From Enterococcus_D entomosocium (lineage in GTDB: Bacteria > Bacillota > Bacilli > Lactobacillales > Enterococcaceae), in NCBI RefSeq assembly GCF_030441895.1, contig NZ_JARJAS010000036.1: a stretch of 20,258 bases of DNA, one strand, 5' to 3'. Below are positions 15,415-20,258 of the stretch, piece by piece. Each line of letters begins with the position of its first letter. Position 1 is the first letter of the stretch. Under the pieces are notes generated by a model. It ran no database searches. It was not told the origin of the DNA and worked only from the letters and a program-made list of their open reading frames with translations. Both the position numbers and the translations under genes were made by a program.

Positions 15415-15810
15415 ATGAAGATCAGGAAAGAAGCGTTTGAAAGAACCATCATAAATAGTGAATATATTGGCTACTATTATCATCTGCTGACTGCAGATTC
15501 TAGCCCCTATCCCCAAGGGGAACAAATAGATAAGATGCGTTACTTATTAGAAAATAATCACATAGAAGAAATAAAAGCGAATGCTCGCTATTTGTTCATT
15601 TTTCGTACGTATAAAGTACCTAGTGTCCTACAAAAAGAGTATCAGTTGTTGGAAGAATGCGTCTCGTACATCTCAAATTTGAACACCCATTTGTTGATGC
15701 CTCAAGAAGCAATTGAGCAAAGTCTTTCAATCAAGGCAGAAGATGAGGCGAAGGATCAAAAAGAGCATTACAGGCAGCTGGTCAGAGGGTTGCTGGATAT
15801 TCTTCATTGA
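15415..15810 (+). CDS. Small soluble protein of unknown function
   Basis: This 131-residue protein has no signal peptide and no membrane segment. It is predicted to be mostly helical and charged, with many Tyr and Glu residues (EYIGYYYHLL near 16, QKEYQLLEECVSYISNL near 73, KDQKEHYRQLVRGLLDIL at the end). I do not recognise a family. The start is ATG 15415 with GAAAGGA eleven bases upstream. Codon use is like the neighbours and the frame is clean, so it is probably real. It is followed by a second small unknown gene after 125 bases, and the two may share a transcript. Placement just after the surface operon does not imply a link, because a strong terminator separates them. Confidence 0.6.
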   Translation: MKIRKEAFERTIINSEYIGYYYHLLTADSSPYPQGEQIDKMRYLLENNHIEEIKANARYLFIFRTYKVPSVLQKEYQLLEECVSYISNLNTHLLMPQEAIEQSLSIKAEDEAKDQKEHYRQLVRGLLDILH

Positions 15811-15898
15811 CTACTGGACCTTGGTGTTTTTTCAGTAGCTAGAAAAAGTAGTGAATAGATAACGAGAAAGAATAGGCTGAGACTTAGGAAGAAAATAA

Positions 15899-15913
15899 GG
15901 GGGCTTGTTCCCC
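15899..15913 (+). other. Short GC-rich hairpin before a ribosome binding site
   Basis: GGGGG (15899-15903), loop CTTGTT and CCCC (15910-15913) form a compact hairpin ending seven bases before the AAAGGAG site (15920-15926) of the next gene. It may influence translation start or RNA stability. Confidence 0.4.
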
Positions 15914-15935
15914 TCAAAGAAAGGAGCAAAGAAGC

Positions 15936-16283
15936 TTGACTGTATTTACTTCAAAGATAGAATATCTTGATGGATTTCAAAAGAAATTTACGGATTCCAA
16001 TCGTGAAAATGGTGCCTTAGCCTCTTATGTAGAAAAGCAATTAACGTTACTTGATCAATTGGTAGCAGGGATTTCTCCAGAAACATTTTGGGCGATCACC
16101 CCAGATATTCTGGGAATCGATGCCAAACTGGTTTTAGTCACAGAAATGATGCGATTTGACGATTTTTCCGATGACGAGATCATCCGAATCGTCGAAAAAG
16201 ATTATCGCTTTTATCTGAAAGAATTGTGCGGTTACAATCTAGGAATGGAAACGAAGCATTCTCTGGTTTTCAACGTGAGATAA
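15936..16283 (+). CDS. Small soluble protein of unknown function, TTG start
   Basis: This is a 115-residue soluble protein, probably helical, with the central block LASYVEKQLTLLDQLVAGIS and an acidic stretch FDDFSDDEIIRIVEKDYRFY. I do not recognise a family. There is no ATG near the 5' end; the TTG at 15936 lies nine bases after AAAGGAG and is the best start. A terminator follows at 16306. The protein shows no similarity by eye to the preceding unknown protein. Confidence 0.6.
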   Translation: MTVFTSKIEYLDGFQKKFTDSNRENGALASYVEKQLTLLDQLVAGISPETFWAITPDILGIDAKLVLVTEMMRFDDFSDDEIIRIVEKDYRFYLKELCGYNLGMETKHSLVFNVR

Positions 16284-16305
16284 ATCAAGGAGGGGAATAG
16301 TCGGA

Positions 16306-16350
16306 ATCACTTCTAGCAAAACGATTTGGTAAGAAGTGATGAGTATTTTT
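16306..16350 (+). terminator. Terminator of the small unknown gene
   Basis: ATCACTTCT (16306-16314) pairs perfectly with AGAAGTGAT (16332-16340), with a possible inner CAAA/TTTG helix. GAGTATTTTT follows. It begins 22 bases after the stop codon. Confidence 0.7.
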
Positions 16351-16656
16351 AATGTTTCTGCAATTAATAAAGGTGAGCGATTGAAATAGAAGGTTTGTAT
16401 CGAAAAAAAGGGTGAATAGACAAAAAGCATTCAGGAATTGGTTTCTTGAATGCTTTTTGTCTATTCATCTATCTGAAAAAGGTCTTTGCTTTGGTTTCTA
16501 CTCCCTCTCATATAAAATCACCGTTAAAACGATGCCGAATCAGTAAAAATTCTGCAAATAAAATTATTTGTGTTATATTTGAAGGGCATCTGTTCATTTT
16601 TTTAATATTCGTTTATTTTTAATCGCGTATAGTGAGAAAAATAAACGACGCGATGG
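16351..16656. other. Intergenic stretch between convergent genes
   Basis: There is no gene here. The left part holds the long hairpin at 16411-16469. The right part (16470-16656) is AT-rich, with an extended -10-like TGTTATATT (16571-16579) that points toward the 3' end of the EAL gene. A weak inverted repeat ATCGCG/CGCGAT (16622-16627, 16649-16654) lies next to the EAL stop codon. None of these proves a transcript. Confidence 0.4.
16411..16469 (-). terminator. Long hairpin, terminator for the EAL gene
   Basis: A stem of 27 pairs (16411-16437 with 16443-16469, two G-U pairs) closes a 5-base loop. Read on the minus strand it is followed by CCCTTTTTTT, so it ends transcripts coming leftward from the EAL gene. 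The T-rich right arm could also stop plus-strand transcripts. Confidence 0.8.
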
Positions 16657-17400
16657 CTATTTTTTTCGCTTTAATTGATTAGCTGGGGAAGGTTTGTCCA
16701 AATAAAACCCTTGTTGAAGAAAAATCTCTTCTTCAAGCAAGTACTCATGGATATCCGAGGTTTCGACCCCTTCGACAATAAATTGGATTTTACGATTGCT
16801 GGCGATATTTCGCCAGAAGTCGATCAAAAAGAAAATCTCCTTTTGGGACAGCACTCGCAACGAGATAGGCGAAAATTTGATCACATCGATTTTATCCAGC
16901 ATCGGTGCAATATTTGTCAGTGAATGAATGCCTGTCCCTACATCATCCAATGCGACAGAAAAGCGCATCTTTTTTATTTGGTTGATTTTGTTCATAAGAA
17001 AAGACTTGGGATCACAGGCGATAGAAGGTTCCGTATCGTCTTCGGTGATCTCAATCAAAATACGATCATGGTAGGGTGCTAAGTCAGCTAACATCAGAAA
17101 GGTTTCTGGGTAGCTGAGTTGTTGCGGGTGGATATTAAGACTGATTTTTGTTTCTTCATTCGGGTGAAGTAAGCTGAAAATTTCATTTCGGTACCATTGC
17201 AGTAAGCGAGTGTGTAGCTTTTTGTATTTGATCACTTGCTGGAAGAAGGAAAGGGGAAACCTATTTCTTTCGGTACTTCTCAATAATAATTCGTAGCCAA
17301 TCACTTTCTGACTATCTGCTTTCATTTGAAAGATAGGCTGGGCATCAAAATATAATTGAGGAAATATCGATAAGAGTTCTTGTTCTATTTTCTCAGACAT
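16657..17400 (-). CDS. EAL-domain c-di-GMP phosphodiesterase
   Basis: This 247-residue protein is a bare EAL domain with no membrane or sensor part. EAL enzymes cut cyclic di-GMP to linear pGpG. The residues expected for catalysis are present: E37 in GYELLLR (ELL in place of EAL), N89 in SLNIHP, E117 in IEITEDD, D152 and D153 in ALDDVGTG, K175 in VIKFSPI, E210 in VEGVET, and Q230 in QQGFYLDKP. The aspartate of the usual KID block is replaced (KFS), and the loop reads DDVGTG rather than DDFGTG. I therefore expect an active enzyme, with some doubt. The start is supported by AAAGGAG nine bases before the ATG. It is divergent from the GGDEF gene, so the two probably share a control region and set c-di-GMP level together. 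Confidence 0.9.
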   Translation of the reverse strand: MSEKIEQELLSIFPQLYFDAQPIFQMKADSQKVIGYELLLRSTERNRFPLSFFQQVIKYKKLHTRLLQWYRNEIFSLLHPNEETKISLNIHPQQLSYPETFLMLADLAPYHDRILIEITEDDTEPSIACDPKSFLMNKINQIKKMRFSVALDDVGTGIHSLTNIAPMLDKIDVIKFSPISLRVLSQKEIFFLIDFWRNIASNRKIQFIVEGVETSDIHEYLLEEEIFLQQGFYLDKPSPANQLKRKK

Positions 17401-17536
17401 TGGTTTCTGCTCCTTTCTGGGGTAGTTTTATTTTTGGTTTCATGAAGTGCAGGAAAGGAAGATCGAGTTCTTTACCTGCATTGTTAAAGAATCGAGCCTT
17501 TCAAAATCATGGGCGAAGGATTTTAAAGAAAAATCT

Positions 17537-18661
17537 ATGAAAGAAAGAAGGAATAGTGTGTTTGTCCATCTGATTTATGCTGCGATCTATTCTGTTTTAG
17601 TTGTAAGCTTGCTCATTTCGTATGATCTGTTTATCAAGAACTTCAAAGAATTGAATTTACGCTTGTCATTTAAAATTCTTATCGGTGTCGTTCTGTTCAT
17701 TTCGCAAGTCTACTTTATTATATCATTTTCTTTGAACAGTATCGGTTATGTTGCGTATGAATATACGATTCCAATCTTTATTTATTATTTTGGTATCCTC
17801 AAAGAAAAAATATATCTGATTGGGCTGGTCCCCGTCATCTTGCTAACTTTTTTTGCATTGATCAATAAATTCGAATGGGGAGCCATGCTCTTTATTATCG
17901 GATTAAATTACATCATTTTAATCGTTACTTGCTTATTAAAGAAAAGATTTTACGGACAGACAAATCATACTGTCTTTTATCTATTTTCGATTGTGGTTAC
18001 GGTTGTCTCGCCGATGGTCAATGCATTGCTTTTTCATCGCCGTGAAGTTGGTCTTTGGGATGCTGTCACTTTAGGGATTGGATCAGTGGCAATCGTTTCT
18101 TTATGGAAGTATTATCTGCAGAATCAAAAAAACTTTCTCGAAAAAATCAATACGAAGATCATTGAGCGCAATTATGATGAGTTGACGAAGGTAAAAAATT
18201 TCCGTAGTTTGAACGAAGATATTTCAAAATTGGTGATAAACGAGAAGGATCAGCTGGTCGTGGTGATGATGGATTTAGATCATTTTAAGCAGATCAATGA
18301 TCACCATGGACATCAAATCGGCAATCAAGCCTTAACCTTCTTTTCGGATAAACTGACGACATTTCTCTATCAAAAAAGTCCTTCCCATTTAGTCGAAGTC
18401 TATCGGTATGGTGGCGAAGAATTTTTAGTTCTATTTAAAGAGAATACTTCCGTGTCAGTGAAAAAAATTATTGAAGAATTTCATTTGTTCTTAAGCAATG
18501 AACAGTTGAAACTAGAGGGAACACAACTGACCCTTTACTTTTCGGCAGGGATTTCAGAAGCAGCCTCTGCGTTAGACATTTCAGAAACCTTTTACCAAGC
18601 AGATCAAGCATTGTACGAAGCCAAAAGGAAAGGCAGAAACCGCACGATTATTTTTTCTTGA
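17537..18661 (+). CDS. Membrane GGDEF diguanylate cyclase
   Basis: This 374-residue protein has about six membrane helices in residues 8-190, a short linker helix, then a GGDEF domain (about 212-374) that makes c-di-GMP from two GTP. The active site is intact: RYGGEEF (290-296) and the metal aspartate of MDLDHFKQIND (D246). The usual inhibitory RxxD site is absent (SHLV at that place), so product inhibition at that site is not expected. The end, ADQALYEAKRKGRNRT, is typical. The start is uncertain: GTG 17447 gives 30 more residues but has no binding site. ATG 17537 places the first membrane helix normally but also has only a weak site. It is divergent from the EAL gene. Decayed copies of its last codons follow the stop. 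Confidence 0.87.
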   Translation: MKERRNSVFVHLIYAAIYSVLVVSLLISYDLFIKNFKELNLRLSFKILIGVVLFISQVYFIISFSLNSIGYVAYEYTIPIFIYYFGILKEKIYLIGLVPVILLTFFALINKFEWGAMLFIIGLNYIILIVTCLLKKRFYGQTNHTVFYLFSIVVTVVSPMVNALLFHRREVGLWDAVTLGIGSVAIVSLWKYYLQNQKNFLEKINTKIIERNYDELTKVKNFRSLNEDISKLVINEKDQLVVVMMDLDHFKQINDHHGHQIGNQALTFFSDKLTTFLYQKSPSHLVEVYRYGGEEFLVLFKENTSVSVKKIIEEFHLFLSNEQLKLEGTQLTLYFSAGISEAASALDISETFYQADQALYEAKRKGRNRTIIFS

Positions 18662-18855
18662 GACGCTTGCTTTTCTCAAGAAGGTTCCGCAGTCTTTTCT
18701 CAAGTAGATTGGGTGTTGTAGGAAACCAAAAGGAAAGACAAGGCCGTATGATTTTTTTAGACGAATGCTTTTCAGAAGAAGTTTTAATAAAGAGACAATG
18801 TTCGCAGGCTTCTTTGTCCAGCGTCGTAGCTTTTTCAAAAGGAAGAGGGGAAGCA
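18662..18855 (+). pseudogene. Decayed tandem copies of the GGDEF 3' end
   Basis: The last part of the GGDEF gene (CAAGCAGAT..., 18596 on, with CCAAAAGGAAAG at 18621) recurs 105 bases later (CAAGTAGAT..., 18701 on, with CCAAAAGGAAAG at 18726). In the same phase the copy reads QVDWVL-stop-ETKRKDKAV-stop against QADQALYEAKRKGRNRT. A fainter third copy has GTCGTAGC...CAAAAGGAAG near 18824-18845, about 109 bases further on. Spacer sequences AGACGCTTGCTTTTC (18661) and AGACGAATGCTTTTC (18760) also match. The region is full of stops and is not a working gene. A 68-codon frame covering it is a by-product. Confidence 0.6.
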
Positions 18856-18941
18856 ATCTGGTAAGTATAACGGTTTACTAAACGGTTTCCGATTATCTTG
18901 AGAGGTTAAGCGAGGATAGAAAGGCAAGGAGAGTGCTTTTT

Positions 18942-18971
18942 AAGAAATGGGAAGAAACCACTTCTTTTTTT
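18942..18971 (+). terminator. Terminator downstream of the GGDEF region
   Basis: AAGAAATGG (18942-18950) pairs with CCACTTCTT (18958-18966) with one mismatch and a 7-base loop. A run of T follows (to 18971). Confidence 0.6.
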
Positions 18972-19120
18972 GCACCAAGCATTGGGTAGCCGCACTTGGC
19001 AGCATCGAATTGGTTTTCTGCGTGTTTACACCCTTAGAAAGCAATGGTATATTTATTTGATAAGTAAATAAAATTATTTTGTGCCTGTGTGTAACGAAGA
19101 TTGACTAAGGAGACTTCCCT
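18972..19120 (+). other. Leader of the small membrane protein gene
   Basis: A hairpin with 7-bp arms TTTATTT/AAATAAA (19052-19058, 19066-19072) lies about 50 bases before the start codon. No clear sigma-A promoter is seen. Further left, AACGGTTT occurs twice 12 bases apart (18869, 18881). Confidence 0.35.
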
Positions 19121-19438
19121 ATGAAACCAATTCGGCGAATACTGTACCAAAGTGTTTTGTACGTAGCTATTCCTTTGATCGTGAGTCTACTGATTGGCTA
19201 CTTAGCCAAATGCTCACTCCTGATTCCTGCATCCATTATTTATGGCGTTCTTTTGGTGTTTATGATCCCTTCCGACAGCTTTTTATCAAGCAGTGTGGAC
19301 TACCAAACGAAAAGCATGAATCCAAGTTTTCGTCCTCCGCCATTAAAGAGAAGGATCGAAGGTGCGTCAGAAACGATCAATTTCCTCTTCGTTTTAACGG
19401 CACTGGTTTTGTGTTTGCTGCTCTTGTTGGTTGGGTAA
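19121..19438 (+). CDS. Small three-helix membrane protein, unknown function
   Basis: This 105-residue protein has three hydrophobic helices (about 11-29, 33-51 and 86-104). A polar, proline- and arginine-rich loop (about 52-82, including FRPPPLKRRIEG) separates the last two. I do not recognise the family. The start is well supported by TAAGGAG eight bases before the ATG. The next gene begins 58 bases later with its own binding site, so the two may form one transcript. Confidence 0.7.
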   Translation: MKPIRRILYQSVLYVAIPLIVSLLIGYLAKCSLLIPASIIYGVLLVFMIPSDSFLSSSVDYQTKSMNPSFRPPPLKRRIEGASETINFLFVLTALVLCLLLLLVG

Positions 19439-19496
19439 AGGGAATTCATAGAAATTAAGTACTAAGAAGAATGTCGAAAAGAAAAGGAGAACAGCG

Positions 19497-20039
19497 ATGA
19501 AATTACTCAAACAAATTAATTTAATGGATGATAAAAAAACAATAAAGAGATTGAATCTCGCGGCGATCCCTAGTTTTATTTTTTTCTATGTGTTCTTTAC
19601 ACTCTTTGTCTTAGGTGGTCATGGGTCAAATGCTGAAACTTCGTTTATTTTCGATCTTTTGCTCTTAATGGTTGCGTATTTTATTCTCATCATTATTCAT
19701 GAATTGATCCATGGTGCCTTCTTCAAGCTTTTTGACCCTAAAGGGAAGGTAAAGTTTGGGTTCAAAAATGGGGTAGCGTATGCCACGAGTCCCCATTCCT
19801 TTTATTCAAAAGGGAAATTTGCCATCATTTTATTGGCGCCATTCCTTGGCATTTCTGTGGGTCTCTTTCTATTTTATTTATTTGGCTGGTTGACGGCATC
19901 TCTTTTTATCTTGATTGCTGCCGCACATGCCGCTTCTTGTGTGGGAGACTTTTACTTTCTTTTTCTGATTGTTAAAGCACCAGCGAACAGTTGTGTAGAA
20001 GATACTGAAGTGGGGCTGAATATTTATCAAGGAGAGTAG
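19497..20039 (+). CDS. DUF3267 membrane zincin-like protein
   Basis: This is a 180-residue protein with four or more membrane segments and an in-membrane HELIH motif (68-72), the HExxH zinc-binding signature. A downstream AAAHAASCVGDFYFLF block has an aspartate that could be the third ligand. This is the layout of the DUF3267 family, putative membrane-embedded metalloproteases distantly like site-2 proteases. No substrate is known to me. The start has AAAAGGAG seven bases before the ATG. It follows the small membrane protein on the same strand, possibly in one operon. Confidence 0.85.
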   Translation: MKLLKQINLMDDKKTIKRLNLAAIPSFIFFYVFFTLFVLGGHGSNAETSFIFDLLLLMVAYFILIIIHELIHGAFFKLFDPKGKVKFGFKNGVAYATSPHSFYSKGKFAIILLAPFLGISVGLFLFYLFGWLTASLFILIAAAHAASCVGDFYFLFLIVKAPANSCVEDTEVGLNIYQGE

Positions 20040-20108
20040 TTTCTTTTTCAATTGATCTTGGCAAAATCAAAGAGCAAGAAAATGTATGTTAGAAAATCTC
20101 CTACAAAA

Positions 20109-20135
20109 AAACAAACACCTCAAAAGTGTTTGTTT
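20109..20135. terminator. Hairpin after the DUF3267 gene
   Basis: AAACAAACAC (20109-20118) pairs perfectly with GTGTTTGTTT (20126-20135) over a 7-base loop. The A-run on the left would give a good T-run on the minus strand. On the plus strand the tail is CAGACTG, so termination of the DUF3267 transcript may be modest. Confidence 0.55.
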
Positions 20136-20219
20136 CAGACTGTAGACAAAGTACTAGTTTTTAGTGCTTTGTTTTTTTTTATCCGTTAAAATAAGAGTAT
20201 CAATTGGAGGTGTATCCAG

Positions 20220-20258
20220 ATGCTCTCAAAACAAGATATGAGTAAACGCGCACAAATC
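20220..20258 (+). CDS. Start of a gene cut by the window edge
   Basis: An ATG at 20220 follows TTGGAGGTG with an 8-base gap, and the frame is open for all 13 codons left (MLSKQDMSKRAQI). Too little is present to name it. Confidence 0.55.
   Translation, partial: MLSKQDMSKRAQI

Noticed and set aside
18658..18864. 68-codon plus-strand frame after the GGDEF gene
   Set aside because: It overlaps the GGDEF stop, has no ribosome binding site and is explained by decayed copies of the GGDEF 3' end in a different phase.
1..20258. CRISPR array, tRNA or rRNA genes, insertion sequences, prophage or integration sites
   Set aside because: I saw no regularly spaced repeats, no cloverleaf-like or rRNA sequence, no transposase or integrase frame, and no terminal inverted repeats with target duplication.

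Overview
The window looks like chromosomal DNA of a low-GC Gram-positive bacterium of the Lactobacillales, most likely an Enterococcus. The evidence is strong AAGGAGG-type ribosome binding sites, occasional TTG starts, a cellobiose-type PTS permease, an Mga/AtxA-type regulator, an LPQTG sortase substrate and the style of the surface-protein operon. A GGDEF/EAL pair is uncommon in enterococci as far as I recall, and would fit the motile gallinarum/casseliflavus group better than E. faecalis or E. faecium. That species-level guess is inference. Nearly all genes lie on the plus strand. The exception is the EAL gene.

Layout. (1) 1-2685: a bidirectional terminator, a gene-poor leader, then a two-gene operon of a PTS EIIC permease and a DUF7916-type TIM-barrel-like protein, closed by a terminator. 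(2) 2699-4983: a MerR/BmrR-type regulator with its own promoter, the tRNA-modifying enzyme TrmO behind a promoter with a MerR-like 19-bp spacer, and a GNAT acetyltransferase. (3) 5184-7535: a UvrA-like ABC ATPase lacking the UvrB-binding domain, with its own promoter and terminator. (4) 7611-15304: the most interesting part. An Mga-like regulator is followed by a 376-bp leader (11-bp direct repeat plus an intrinsic terminator) and a four-gene surface operon. The operon encodes a 1389-residue beta-helix adhesin, a one-pass membrane protein with an outside beta-sandwich, a small secreted WxL-like protein, and a mini LPQTG wall-anchored protein.

(5) 15415-16350: two small genes of unknown function. 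(6) 16411-18971: a c-di-GMP pair, with an EAL phosphodiesterase (minus) diverging from a membrane GGDEF cyclase (plus). The cyclase is followed by decayed tandem copies of its own 3' end. (7) 19121-20258: a small membrane protein, a DUF3267 membrane zincin-like protein, a hairpin, and the first 13 codons of a gene that leaves the window.

How they fit together. The surface operon reads as one wall-associated assembly. The adhesin and the small secreted protein share a C-terminal domain (VTIPT ... Y-x-V/I-x-N-x-S ... TG-D/E ... VL-x-F-x-P). The small secreted protein and the mini LPQTG protein share a mature-end motif, G-x-V-x-V-x-G-x-I-G-E. The LPQTG protein would then be the covalent wall anchor and the others would dock on each other. 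No classical WxL motif and no DUF916-size partner is present, so this looks like a WxL-like system with a divergent parts list. The Mga-like protein just upstream is the obvious candidate activator.
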